From NCBI RefSeq assembly GCF_015500075.1, contig NZ_CP045496.1, forward strand, positions 3,668,001 to 3,732,000: 64,000 bases of DNA. The letters run 5' to 3'. Within the stretch, counting starts at the first letter, position 1; each line of letters starts with the position of its first letter. The translations under genes were made by a program, and so were the position numbers. The notes below the pieces were generated by a model. The model was given only the letters and a program-made list of their open reading frames with translations, was not told where the DNA came from and did no database searches. This document shows, one piece after another, positions 19,717 to 28,256 of the stretch. This DNA comes from Mesorhizobium sp. INR15. Lineage in GTDB: Bacteria; Pseudomonadota; Alphaproteobacteria; Rhizobiales; Rhizobiaceae.

Positions 19717-20607
19717 TCAACCGATCAAAGCGGCCTTGTTGGCCTCCAGGAACTGCTTCAGCGGCACCGACTTGCGGCCCGAGAGTTTCTCGACGGTATC
19801 CGTCACCATGCCGAGGCCGCCGACGCGGGCGGCGGCATCGAAGGAGACAAGAAGCCGGGCGATCGGCTCGGGAAGACCGGCGGATTTCATGCCCTCGGTC
19901 AATGCTTCATCGGAAAGCTGGATAACCTGGATAGGCTTGCCGGTGACTTCGGTGACCAGCGCCGCGACTTCCGCCGTTGTATAAGCCTGAGGGCCGGTCA
20001 GTGTGTAGGTGGTGCTTTCGCTGCTGTCCGAGGCGAGCCCGGCGGCGATCGCCGCCGCCAGATCGTCACGTGCGCCATAGGAGATGCGGCCTTCGCCGGC
20101 CGACGTGTACCAGTGGCCGGATGCCAGTGTCTGCGGCATCGACATGAACAGGTTCTCGTCATACCAGCCGTTGCGGAAGATCGTATAGGCGATGCCGCTC
20201 GCCTTGATGGCCTGTTCTGTGTCGTAATGGTCGGGGGCGAACAAAACGGGTGAACCTGGCTCGGTGTTGGGCATCGAGGTGTAGAGCAGATGGCCTACAC
20301 CCGCCTGCCTGGCGGCCGCGACGGCCGCAAGCTGCTGCTCGCGCCGCTTGCCCTGAACCGCCAGTTCGTTGGTCGAGATGACGAGCGCCCGGTCGGCGCC
20401 GGCGAATGCCTTGGCAAGCGAGGCCTGGTCGTCGAAGTCGGCCTCGCGGACGGTAACGCCGCGCGCCGCAAGGTCGGCAAGGTTCGCGGGCGTGCGGGTC
20501 GTGGCGATGACCTGCGCCGCCGGCACCTTCAGTGTGTCCAGCAGGTGGTTGATGACGCTACGGCCGAGTTGGCCGGACGCGCCGGTGACGAGAAAGGTTT
20601 TGCTCAT
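19717..20607 (-). CDS. NmrA-type NAD(P)-binding oxidoreductase (QorB-like)
   Basis: A 296-aa atypical SDR starting MSKTFLVTGASGQLGRSVI. The glycine motif and the NmrA-like body (IATTRTPANLADLAARGV, READFDDQASLAKAFAGADR, GHLLYTSMPN) match the QorB/azoreductase-type quinone reductases. It is divergent from an HxlR regulator, a very common pairing for quinone- or aldehyde-responsive systems. The next in-frame ATG at 20622 is a less likely start. Confidence 0.87.
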   Translation of the reverse strand: MSKTFLVTGASGQLGRSVINHLLDTLKVPAAQVIATTRTPANLADLAARGVTVREADFDDQASLAKAFAGADRALVISTNELAVQGKRREQQLAAVAAARQAGVGHLLYTSMPNTEPGSPVLFAPDHYDTEQAIKASGIAYTIFRNGWYDENLFMSMPQTLASGHWYTSAGEGRISYGARDDLAAAIAAGLASDSSESTTYTLTGPQAYTTAEVAALVTEVTGKPIQVIQLSDEALTEGMKSAGLPEPIARLLVSFDAAARVGGLGMVTDTVEKLSGRKSVPLKQFLEANKAALIG

Positions 20608-20636
20608 TGCTGATCCTGGCATGGGTCGGAGGGATG

Positions 20637-20659
20637 GCTAGTCTTGAAAAGAGACCAGC
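20637..20659. promoter_or_regulatory. imperfect inverted repeat between NmrA and HxlR genes (candidate operator)
   Basis: GCTAGTCT-N7-AGACCAGC pairs at 7 of 8 positions and sits about 30 nt upstream of the oxidoreductase start, in the 136-nt divergent intergenic region. HxlR dimers bind such inverted repeats and usually repress both genes. I see no second copy. Confidence 0.45.
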
Positions 20660-20743
20660 ACTAAAATAGGAATTGACCCATTGCCGTAAAGAAGGCAGTT
20701 TTTCGGGAGGTAGGCACTCGCAGGGAACCACCAGGGAACAGCC

Positions 20744-21154
20744 GTGGACAGCGCAATCATCACTTTGAGATCCAAGCTTGAAATCTTCAAGGCCATGAGC
20801 AATGGCGGCAACCTTTCCGATTGCCCAGTCCGCGACGTGATCCAGGGTCTCAATGGCAAATGGAGTTCGTTGCTGATGTCGGCGCTGGCCGAGCATCCCT
20901 ATCGCTTCGGCGAATTGCGGCGGCTGGTGCCCGACATATCGCAGCGCATGCTGACCCAGACGCTCTACGAGTTGCAGCGCGACGGCTATGTCCATCGCGA
21001 AGTGTTCCCGACCAAGCCGCCAAGTGTCGAATACAGCCTGACCGACCTTGGGCGCTCGATGTTCAGTGCCTTGCATCATCTGATCCAATGGGCCGAACTC
21101 AATCATGACGCGGTGCGCAGCGCACGCGCCGGTTTCGACGCCGCGCAGGTGTAA
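20744..21154 (+). CDS. HxlR-family transcriptional regulator
   Basis: A 136-aa winged helix-turn-helix protein. The family core CPVRDVIQGLNGKWSSLLMSAL is near residue 27, the recognition region ISQRMLTQTLYELQRDG follows, and the wing is SVEYSLTDLGRSM. The GTG start at 20744 is 8 nt after AGGGA. It is divergent from the NmrA-type oxidoreductase and probably controls it. No Cys in the sensor position is diagnostic beyond the Cys before PVRD. Confidence 0.87.
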   Translation: MDSAIITLRSKLEIFKAMSNGGNLSDCPVRDVIQGLNGKWSSLLMSALAEHPYRFGELRRLVPDISQRMLTQTLYELQRDGYVHREVFPTKPPSVEYSLTDLGRSMFSALHHLIQWAELNHDAVRSARAGFDAAQV

Positions 21155-21230
21155 GGCGCCGCGCGCAAACGACGTCTTGATTTGAGGGTGCCGCTGAAGG
21201 ATTGTCCCGGCCAGTCGAACTGGGCGGGGC

Positions 21231-22490
21231 ATGGGCATTTCTCTTGACATCGCGATAGCGGGCGCCGGTCCGGCGGGGCTTGCCACGGCGCTTTACCTGA
21301 AGCGCGCCGGACATAGGGTCACCATGTTCGAGCGCTTCGAGGAACCGAAGCCGGTCGGCTCCGGGCTGATCCTGCAGCCGACCGGCCTGACGGTGCTCGC
21401 CGATCTTGGCCTGCTTGACGATATCCTGGCGCTGGGCAGCCGTATCGACCGGTTGCATGGCGCCGATGCCAGTACGGGCCGCACCGTGCTCGACGTCCGT
21501 TATGATGCGCAAAGCAGCCACCGGTTTGGCCTGGCGGTGCATCGGAACGCCTTGTTTGGCGTGCTTTTTCACGCGGCACAGCGCGAGGCGATCAGCATTG
21601 AGACCGGTGTCGAAATCGAGACGCTGGAGGCGGGCGAGAAGGCGACACTGATTTGCGGCAACGGGCGAAGGGTCGGCCCGTTTGACCTGGTGGTTGACGC
21701 CAGCGGCTCGCGCTCGAAACTGCGGCAGAGCCTCGGCAACGCGGGCGCGCCAAGACCACTCGCCTATGGTGCGTTCTGGGCGTCGCTCGGCTGGCGGGAT
21801 GACCGCTTCGACGAGCACGCACTGACGCAGCGCTATGACAAGGCGAGTGTGATGATTGGTGTGCTGCCGATCGGGCGGCCAGAACCAGGTGCCGAAAAAA
21901 TGGCGGCCTTCTTCTGGAGCCTGAAGCCGGAGGACGCCGATCAGGTCCGAACGGCGGGGCTCGATGCGTGGAAGCAAAGGGTGGTGCGGCTGTGGCCGGA
22001 AGCCGAGGCCTTCACCAGCCAGATCGACAGTTTCGACCAGTTGTCGCTGGCGCGCTACGGCCATCACACGATGAAGCGGCCGGCGGGCCGGCGGTTGGCC
22101 GTTATTGGCGATGCCGCCCATTCGACCAGCCCGCAGCTCGGACAAGGGGCGAACATGGCGCTGCTCGACGCGGCGGCGCTCAGCCATGCACTGTCCCGGA
22201 CGAACAGCATCGAGGCCGCGCTGGAGGCATACGTCCAGGCGCGGCGCTGGCACGTGCGCGTTTTCCAGGCGCTATCGCTGGCATTCACACCGTTCTACCA
22301 GTCGGATTCCGTCGCGCTGCCCTTCATCCGCGACAGGCTGGTGGCGACGGTCGCGAAAATCCCGCCGGCACCACAATTCCTCGCCTCGATGGTGGCTGGC
22401 ACAGTGATCGACCCGTTCAGGCGGATCGGGCTCAGGGAAGCGCGATGGGATTTCGGACAAAATCCTGACGATGATACGAACGCAGCATAG
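21231..22490 (+). CDS. FAD-dependent monooxygenase (PHBH/UbiH class)
   Basis: A 419-aa group A flavoprotein. It has the FAD-binding GxGxxG motif (IAGAGPAGLATALYL, residues 8-22), the DG-type motif FDLVVDASGSRSKLR and the GD motif IGDAAHSTSPQLGQGAN. The family hydroxylates aromatic or isoprenoid substrates using NAD(P)H and oxygen. It lies downstream of the HxlR gene (76-nt gap) and could belong to the same redox response; the substrate is unknown. Confidence 0.85.
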   Translation: MGISLDIAIAGAGPAGLATALYLKRAGHRVTMFERFEEPKPVGSGLILQPTGLTVLADLGLLDDILALGSRIDRLHGADASTGRTVLDVRYDAQSSHRFGLAVHRNALFGVLFHAAQREAISIETGVEIETLEAGEKATLICGNGRRVGPFDLVVDASGSRSKLRQSLGNAGAPRPLAYGAFWASLGWRDDRFDEHALTQRYDKASVMIGVLPIGRPEPGAEKMAAFFWSLKPEDADQVRTAGLDAWKQRVVRLWPEAEAFTSQIDSFDQLSLARYGHHTMKRPAGRRLAVIGDAAHSTSPQLGQGANMALLDAAALSHALSRTNSIEAALEAYVQARRWHVRVFQALSLAFTPFYQSDSVALPFIRDRLVATVAKIPPAPQFLASMVAGTVIDPFRRIGLREARWDFGQNPDDDTNAA

Positions 22491-22511
22491 TTCTCGCCCG
22501 GGTTGATCTTC

Positions 22512-25331
22512 ATGCATGTCGTATCCAGAGCGCGAAAATCGCAGGGTCTGTTGCGCATTGTGGCGTCAATCCTGACAATGGCGGTCGTCGCGCTGCCCTT
22601 GTCTCTGGTGCGCGCCCAAACTCGAGACGAGGCCAGTCAGCATGCGCCGGCAGACACCGCAGCGGCTCTGAAAGCCCGCATCGACGCAGCATACAAGCTG
22701 ATGATGGAAGAAGGACGCTTCGACGAGGGCTATGCGCAATTGCGGGCAGCGCTGCTCGCCGCAGCCAGGAGTGATCTCTACGACTTCACCGTCGAGAGTT
22801 ACTCGAACGCCGGCGCGACGTTTCTCAACAACCAGATTCTCGACAATGCCGAAGAGATTTTTGCGGAAGGCCTGAAAACCAGGGCCATGCAGCAGGATGT
22901 CGCGAAGCGCGCCGACTTCTATCTCAATTACGCGATGCTGAAGCAGGCCGAGAAAGACTATCAGGGCTTCGTTTCCAACTGCGCCACTGCAACCAATCTT
23001 TATGTTCACTACAACGGGACGGAATCTCCGGAACTCTTGTATGCCAACGACTTGCTGGCGACAGGGGTAGCCGCGTTCGGTCAGATCGCTTCGGCGATCA
23101 ATATTGAACGGCGTAACCTGGAGATTGCCGGGCGGGTGCTTGGACCGGACGATCGTTTCACCTGGAAGCTGCAGAACAATTTGGCCGACATGTTGCGCCA
23201 GATGGGTGCGCCAACCCGCGCCCTGCAATACGACCTTGGCGTGCTCGAGAAGCGCATCGGCTACTACGGCGCCAACCATTTCAACGTTCTGGTCAGCGCG
23301 AACAACACCGCGCAGGATTATCTCGACCTCGGCAAGTATGACGAGGCTTCTCATTATTTCCAGCAGGATCGAGACATCGCTGTTGTGCTCAAGCAGGAAG
23401 GCAATCTGATAGAGCAGGCCGATGCATGGCTGCTCTACACCAGAGTGCTGTCCGGCTCGCAGGTGCTCGACGGGCCGGTGCTGGCGCATCTGCTATCCCT
23501 GACCACCGAACCGAACTATCCAGAGATACTGGCAATCAAGATCGCCAATCTGCTTGCTGCACATTTCGCCGCTGTTGGAGACACAACAAGCGCCATGCGG
23601 CAATTCGACCGGGCCTTTGATATCGCCAAGTCGACTTACGGCGTGGTGCATCCGCTGACGTTCGCCGCGCGGCAGGGGATAGCCAATCTCAAAGCCAAGA
23701 CAGACCCCAATGCGGCGGCAGCGGATTTCGCGGCCCTCGACAATGACATGCTGCGCTGGAACTGGTTCCAGGTGAGCACAGCCGGCAGCCCTGTCTTCGC
23801 TGAAGCCAGCCGAGCCCTGGCCGACGACATGCTCTACGACTATGCGCGCCTGGCGCAGAACAATGCGTCGGTGGTGCCAGCATTCGCGGACGCCGTGCGC
23901 CGCTGGCCAACGCTTGAAAACGGCAAGCGAGACCTATTTCGCAGATTGTCGCGCCTGATCGATCCGAACGACACGGAGACGCGGCATTTGATCCAATCCG
24001 CCATGCGGCTGTCGCTGGCCTATCAGGAGGAGGCTTCCAGCAGCGACATTTCCGAGGATTCAGGCGCGTTGCAGCCCGACCAGGTCGAGGCGATATACCG
24101 GAAGGTCCTCGCGAGGGTTGCCGCCAAGTATAGCTTCTATCAGAGCGTCGTCGACAAGCCGCTGCCAACAGCCGAAATGCTGCTTAAGCAGAACGAGGTG
24201 CTGGTCGACTATTTTATCACCCGCAAGTGGCGGGCGGACCGCGAGAGCGCCGATCCGCTGGAGGATGAGCGTCTCTACGCGATCGTCACTCGCAAGGACC
24301 AACTGCCGCGCCAGTTCGACCTTGGTGACCCGCGTCGGATTATCCCTGTCGCGAAGGAGACCCGTATGGTGAGCCTCAGGTCAAGCCGGTCCGCGCAGGA
24401 GCGTGGTGCGGTGCCGCTCGTCGATCTGAATGAAACGTTCGTTGGACTCTATGCCAGCCTGATTGCACCGCTTGAGCCGGCGCTTCTTGGTGCCGACACC
24501 GTTTTCGTGGTGCCTGATGGCAAGCTGTTTTCGGTGCCGTTTCCGCTGCTGCAGGACAGCAAGGGAGCAATGCTCGATGATCGCTTCGAGATACGCATAT
24601 TAACGCGGCCAGAGGCGCTCTTGAACACGGGCGCCAATCAAACATTGCCAAAGGAAGGGAAGGCCGTGCTGGCCGGGGGGCTGGATTACGCGCGGGGCGC
24701 GGAAAAGGGCGCCGAACCGTTGCCGGGCACGCGCAAGGAGGTCGATGCGATCGCCTCTATCCTGCGCGGCGACCGATACTCGGCCACGGTGCTCACGGGC
24801 GATGCGGCGAGCGAGCGGACGCTGCGCAAGGACATGGAGCAAGCCACAATCGCGCATCTTGCCACGCACGGCGCCTACATGGATGAAAAGGAGAGTGGAA
24901 CGGGCGGTGTAAATGCCCTGTGGCAGAGCGAGGTCGTGCTATCGCGGTCCGGCGATCGGCAAACGATGAAGCGCGACGATGACGATGGCCGGCTCTATGG
25001 CATGGAGATCATGACCTGGGACCTGTCTGATCTCGACCTGTTGGTACTGTCCGCCTGCGAGACCGCGCGTGGTCAGGAGACTTTCGTCGGCGGCCTGCGT
25101 GGCCTGCCGACCGCGATCAATATCGCGGGGGCGAAGCGCTCGCTGCTGACGCTGTGGCCGGTGGATGATGCGGGAACAGCCGCATTCATGATCGGCTTCT
25201 ACGACTATCTCGCCGTCGGCCAGACCTATTCGCAAGCGCTGCGCCAGACCCGCCGCGACGCCCGTGACGGCAAGATATCCGGCGCGAAGGACCCACGGGT
25301 GTGGGCTGCCTTTGTCATGTTCGAGAATTGA
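22512..25331 (+). CDS. secreted TPR and CHAT-domain protein
   Basis: A 939-aa protein. The N-terminus (about residues 12-35) is a likely signal peptide ending near VRAQ. Residues about 60-480 are helical repeats of TPR type. The last about 330 residues form a CHAT caspase-like peptidase domain: the candidate catalytic His is in HLATHG (H786) and the Cys in LSACETARG (C849). LPGTRKEVDAIASIL and SLLTLWPVDDAGTAAFM are CHAT signatures. An exported CHAT protein with a plausibly intact dyad suggests a periplasmic protease or signalling role; no substrate gene is evident. TTG 22503 is an alternative start. Confidence 0.87.
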   Translation: MHVVSRARKSQGLLRIVASILTMAVVALPLSLVRAQTRDEASQHAPADTAAALKARIDAAYKLMMEEGRFDEGYAQLRAALLAAARSDLYDFTVESYSNAGATFLNNQILDNAEEIFAEGLKTRAMQQDVAKRADFYLNYAMLKQAEKDYQGFVSNCATATNLYVHYNGTESPELLYANDLLATGVAAFGQIASAINIERRNLEIAGRVLGPDDRFTWKLQNNLADMLRQMGAPTRALQYDLGVLEKRIGYYGANHFNVLVSANNTAQDYLDLGKYDEASHYFQQDRDIAVVLKQEGNLIEQADAWLLYTRVLSGSQVLDGPVLAHLLSLTTEPNYPEILAIKIANLLAAHFAAVGDTTSAMRQFDRAFDIAKSTYGVVHPLTFAARQGIANLKAKTDPNAAAADFAALDNDMLRWNWFQVSTAGSPVFAEASRALADDMLYDYARLAQNNASVVPAFADAVRRWPTLENGKRDLFRRLSRLIDPNDTETRHLIQSAMRLSLAYQEEASSSDISEDSGALQPDQVEAIYRKVLARVAAKYSFYQSVVDKPLPTAEMLLKQNEVLVDYFITRKWRADRESADPLEDERLYAIVTRKDQLPRQFDLGDPRRIIPVAKETRMVSLRSSRSAQERGAVPLVDLNETFVGLYASLIAPLEPALLGADTVFVVPDGKLFSVPFPLLQDSKGAMLDDRFEIRILTRPEALLNTGANQTLPKEGKAVLAGGLDYARGAEKGAEPLPGTRKEVDAIASILRGDRYSATVLTGDAASERTLRKDMEQATIAHLATHGAYMDEKESGTGGVNALWQSEVVLSRSGDRQTMKRDDDDGRLYGMEIMTWDLSDLDLLVLSACETARGQETFVGGLRGLPTAINIAGAKRSLLTLWPVDDAGTAAFMIGFYDYLAVGQTYSQALRQTRRDARDGKISGAKDPRVWAAFVMFEN

Positions 25332-25341
25332 GCCATCCTCC

Positions 25342-26070
25342 TTATCCTGCCTTGGCTGACAGAGGCCGGCTGGCGGCGTCGTTCTGGAGAATGAGGAACG
25401 AGAGGTACGAAGGCCTGGCCCGCAGGAAAGCATGGAGCCGTTCCGGGTAGTCGGCGGCCGCCGCCCCCTTGACTGATGGGCGCTTGCTCAGTGCCTTGCG
25501 CCATGCATGCACATGTGGCTTGCCATCCAGCATGCCGATGTCATCGATGCGTTCGAAAGCGTCGATATAGCGGAAGATCGGGCCGAAGATGGCGTCGACG
25601 AGTGAAAAGCGCTCGCCGGCGAACCATGGTCCGGTTGGTGCGGTGTCCGCCAACTCCACCTCGATGCGATTGAACATTGCCGACAGCGCACCGGATTCGG
25701 CGAGGAAGGCAGCCTCCGTCGAGGCTGAATAGAAGCGGCCGATCGTGTTGAGAATGGCCGAGCCGAATTCGATCCAGGCGCGGTGCCGGGCGCGGTCGTA
25801 GGGATCGGCGGGATGCAGTGGGTTGGCCTGTGTTTCCTCAAGAAATTCAAGGATGACGGCGGATTCGAAGATGATCGTTTCCTTGCCGCCATGCTGCACG
25901 CGCAGCAGCGGCACCTTGCCGAGTGGCGAAATGGCCTTGAACCAGTCTGGCTTGTTGGCGAGGTCGATGTCGATGCGCTCGAACGGCACGTTTTTCTCCG
26001 CGAGTGAAATCGCGGCGCGCTGCACATAGGGACAGAGGTGATGGCTGACGAGGGTGAGCTTGTCGGTCAT
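25342..26070 (-). CDS. glutathione S-transferase family protein
   Basis: A 242-aa protein. The N-terminal thioredoxin-like domain has SHHLCPYVQRAAI at residues 8-20 (Cys-Pro-Tyr active site, as in Omega/Beta-type GSTs), PLGKVPLL with the cis-Pro, and ESAVILEFLEE. The C-terminal helical domain includes FSLVDAIFGPIFRY. ATG 26070 is 1 nt after the stop of the Rieske gene and has GGAGA upstream, so the two are probably co-translated and form a MarR-controlled unit. Confidence 0.88.
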   Translation of the reverse strand: MTDKLTLVSHHLCPYVQRAAISLAEKNVPFERIDIDLANKPDWFKAISPLGKVPLLRVQHGGKETIIFESAVILEFLEETQANPLHPADPYDRARHRAWIEFGSAILNTIGRFYSASTEAAFLAESGALSAMFNRIEVELADTAPTGPWFAGERFSLVDAIFGPIFRYIDAFERIDDIGMLDGKPHVHAWRKALSKRPSVKGAAAADYPERLHAFLRARPSYLSFLILQNDAASRPLSAKAG

Positions 26071-26071
26071 C

Positions 26072-26377
26072 TCATTCTCCCCAGACATAGTTCAGCGCGC
26101 CATCTTCCACACGCGTCGACAGGAACATCAGGCGCGAACCCTTCGCGGCCGGACCGTCGAGACGGTCGCCGCTCGTCATGTCGAAGGAGGCCCCATGCCA
26201 TTGGCAGACCAGTTTGCCATCCTTGCAGTCAAGCGGGCCACCGAAATGCAGGCAGACATTGGCGGCGGCACGGATGCGGTCGCCGCTGCGGTAGACATGG
26301 ACCTCGCGGCCGAAGAAGGGAGCGACCAGGCTGCCAGCCTCAGGAATGTCGGCGAGTTTGCAGATTTCGTGTTTCAT
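26072..26377 (-). CDS. Rieske [2Fe-2S] ferredoxin-like protein
   Basis: A 101-aa stand-alone Rieske domain with both cluster motifs, CLHFGG (CxH) and CQWHGA (CxxH). This resembles the electron-transfer ferredoxin of non-haem dioxygenase systems or the small subunit of nitrite reductase (NirD-like). It is the first gene of a Rieske-GST pair, divergent from a MarR regulator. Its redox partner is not in the neighbourhood. Confidence 0.86.
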   Translation of the reverse strand: MKHEICKLADIPEAGSLVAPFFGREVHVYRSGDRIRAAANVCLHFGGPLDCKDGKLVCQWHGASFDMTSGDRLDGPAAKGSRLMFLSTRVEDGALNYVWGE

Positions 26378-26397
26378 CGGGATTGCTTTCCAGTTTT

Positions 26398-26411
26398 GAT
26401 GCAGTTGCATC
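26398..26411. promoter_or_regulatory. MarR operator candidate, copy 1
   Basis: GATGCAGTTGCATC is a perfect inverted repeat (GATGCA-N2-TGCATC), 21 nt upstream of the Rieske start codon. It is one of three related copies in this divergent gap. Confidence 0.65.
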
Positions 26412-26417
26412 TATCTA

Positions 26418-26431
26418 GATGCGGATGCATT
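26418..26431. promoter_or_regulatory. MarR operator candidate, copy 2 (degenerate)
   Basis: GATGCGGATGCATT keeps the GATGC...TGCAT pattern with two mismatches. Its centre is 20 bp from copy 1, about two helical turns. Confidence 0.55.
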
Positions 26432-26444
26432 GATTGTCAATCTT

Positions 26445-26458
26445 GATGCAGATGCATC
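26445..26458. promoter_or_regulatory. MarR operator candidate, copy 3
   Basis: GATGCAGATGCATC is a perfect inverted repeat, 19 nt upstream of the MarR start codon. Its position suggests autoregulation as well as control of the divergent Rieske-GST pair. Confidence 0.65.
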
Positions 26459-26477
26459 TATCCCCTATGATGCCGGC

Positions 26478-26933
26478 ATGAATGACAAGACCGTTCCGTC
26501 GCCGGCAGCCATCAAGGCCTGGGCCCGCCTGATGCGCGTTTCGCGCCAGCTGTTCGAAAAGGCCGAAGAGGCGTTGAAGACCGGCGGCTTGCCGCCGCTC
26601 GCGTGGTACGACGTGCTGCATGAGCTTGCCGAAGCAGGCGAGGGCGGGTTGCGGCCATTCCAGCTGATCGAGCGCACCTTGTTTGCGCAGTACAATATCT
26701 CGCGGCTGCTGGCGCGGCTCGAAACGGACGGGCTGGTCGAGAAGCTGCCGGTTGCCGATGATGGCCGTGGGCAAACCATCCGCATCACAACCAGGGGGCG
26801 TGAGATACGTCGCCAGATGTGGGCTGTTTATGGATCATCGATCGCGCAACTGGTCGGCGCAAAACTCGCCCCGGATGAGTTGGCCATGCTGTCGGCGCTG
26901 CTGGGGAGGCTGCGCCATCCGCCGGTGGAATGA
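26478..26933 (+). CDS. MarR-family transcriptional regulator
   Basis: A 151-aa winged helix protein starting MNDKTVPSPAAIKAWARLMR. The DNA-binding core is PFQLIERTLFAQYNISRLLARLETDGLV-like, with the wing DDGRGQTIRITTRGRE. It is divergent from the Rieske-GST genes, and three GATGCA-N2-TGCATC-type sites lie between them. MarR proteins usually repress the divergent gene and are released by a phenolic or oxidant ligand. Confidence 0.9.
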   Translation: MNDKTVPSPAAIKAWARLMRVSRQLFEKAEEALKTGGLPPLAWYDVLHELAEAGEGGLRPFQLIERTLFAQYNISRLLARLETDGLVEKLPVADDGRGQTIRITTRGREIRRQMWAVYGSSIAQLVGAKLAPDELAMLSALLGRLRHPPVE

Positions 26934-26973
26934 TCTTTATCAATCGCGCCGGATTGGCAAGATCGCGTGAAGC

Positions 26974-27408
26974 TCAGGCGCTGTGGCTGCCCCAGAGAAA
27001 GGCCAAGGTGGCCAGCACCCCGAGTGCCGCCCGCACCAGATGCAGATTGCCCCATCTGACGATCAATGCCCGGGCTTGCGGATTGGTGGCGCCGGCATTC
27101 ATTGCCTCCAGCACCCGGTTGGCCGGCATCATCACTATCAGCGTCCACGGCCAGGGCAGGATGATCATCACCGCGCCGACCAGGAAACCCGGACCGCCTG
27201 TCTGCCACCAGGCAATCAAACCAAGCACGCAGGCGACAATGGCGATCGATGCCTGCATGGCGGCGCCGCGCTTGTAGGAAGGCTGCCACTCCTGCAGCAG
27301 GGCCTTGTCTTCCAGACGCAGCCTGGCCGGCTGCTCCGCGACGCTGACATAGATCGCGGCGCCCGAGAAGGCGGCGGCCACGCTTAAGGCAAGCAATCCG
27401 AAGATCAT
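26974..27408 (-). CDS. DUF1772 family membrane protein
   Basis: A 144-aa protein with about four membrane helices (IFGLLALSVAAAFSGAAIYV, ASIAIVACVLGLIAWW, GAVMIILPWPWTLIVMM, LVRAALGVLATLAFLW). The pattern matches DUF1772, a family related to anthrone oxygenase-like proteins. Start ATG 27408 has GGGAAA upstream. It is divergent from a TetR regulator with a strong palindrome between them, so it is probably the regulated target. Function unknown. Confidence 0.78.
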   Translation of the reverse strand: MIFGLLALSVAAAFSGAAIYVSVAEQPARLRLEDKALLQEWQPSYKRGAAMQASIAIVACVLGLIAWWQTGGPGFLVGAVMIILPWPWTLIVMMPANRVLEAMNAGATNPQARALIVRWGNLHLVRAALGVLATLAFLWGSHSA

Positions 27409-27501
27409 CTTGTTTCCCTCGGTCGGCGGCCAGCGGCGAAGCCAGCAAGGTAGAAATAGGGGCTTGCACCGGTGCGGACAATACGCCATAGAGAAGCCGA
27501 A

Positions 27502-27519
27502 CCGTAACGTACGGTACGG
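27502..27519. promoter_or_regulatory. TetR operator candidate
   Basis: CCGTAACGTACGGTACGG is an 18-bp palindrome, 8 of 9 positions symmetric. It lies about 94 nt from the DUF1772 start and 44 nt from the TetR start, in the divergent gap. This size and position fit a TetR dimer-of-dimers site. Confidence 0.6.
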
Positions 27520-27562
27520 CTCGCCGCAATGATCGGCGGGCTTTGCCTACCGAGAGAAGAGC

Positions 27563-28231
27563 GTGTTGCACATCGTGCCCGACATCGACAATGCAGAAGC
27601 GCTGACGGAGCGGCAGAAGGCCGTTCTGGATGCGGCGCTTCGCCTGCTGGTCGAGGAGGGCGATCAGCTGACGATGACCGCCGTGGCGCGGCGGGCGAGC
27701 TGTTCCAAGGAAACGCTGTACAAATGGTTCGGCGACCGCGACGGGCTGCTGACGGCGACTGTCCAGTGGCAGGCCTCGAAAGTGCGCGTGACATCCGTCG
27801 ACCGCAAGGGGCTCGACCTCGCCTCGCTGACGGCAAGCCTCGAGCGCTTCGCCTCCGACTGGCTGAAGGTGATCTCGAGCGACACATCGATCGCGCTCAA
27901 CCGGGTGGCGGTCGGCCACGCTGGTTCAGGCAAGGACGACCTCGGCGCCGTTGTGCTGGAAAATGGCCGCTTTGCCTTGGCGCGGCGATTGAAGCCGGTG
28001 CTGGAAGCCGGCCGCGAAGCCGAGCTTCTTGATTTTTCGGATGCCGAGACGGCGTTCCGCACCTTTTTCGGGCTGGTCGCCCGCGACGTGCAGATCCGTC
28101 TGCTGCTCGGCGACCGGCTGGAATTGACTGAAGCGGCTATCGGCGGCGATGCCGCCCGGGCGACGCAACAGTTTCTCGCTCTGCACGGTTCGAAAGCCGG
28201 GGGAGCAAAAACCGGGCCGCAAGGCCTCTGA
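27563..28231 (+). CDS. TetR/AcrR-family transcriptional regulator
   Basis: A 222-aa protein. The N-terminal helix-turn-helix (about residues 18-65) has the family pattern TMTAVARRASCSKETLYKWFGDR. The C-terminal ligand domain includes SDAETAFRTFFGLV. It starts at GTG 27563 (GAGAGAAG upstream); TTG 27566 is adjacent. It probably controls itself and the divergent DUF1772 gene. The next gene, ilvC, has its own ribosome binding site 25 nt downstream, and read-through is possible. Confidence 0.89.
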   Translation: MLHIVPDIDNAEALTERQKAVLDAALRLLVEEGDQLTMTAVARRASCSKETLYKWFGDRDGLLTATVQWQASKVRVTSVDRKGLDLASLTASLERFASDWLKVISSDTSIALNRVAVGHAGSGKDDLGAVVLENGRFALARRLKPVLEAGREAELLDFSDAETAFRTFFGLVARDVQIRLLLGDRLELTEAAIGGDAARATQQFLALHGSKAGGAKTGPQGL

Positions 28232-28256
28232 TTCATAAAACGGGAAGGAAGACAAA

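Noticed and set aside
22512..25331. CHAT protein as part of a type III CRISPR (Craspase) or gasdermin defence system
   Set aside because: No CRISPR effector, gasdermin-like or nuclease gene lies beside it, and it appears to be exported.
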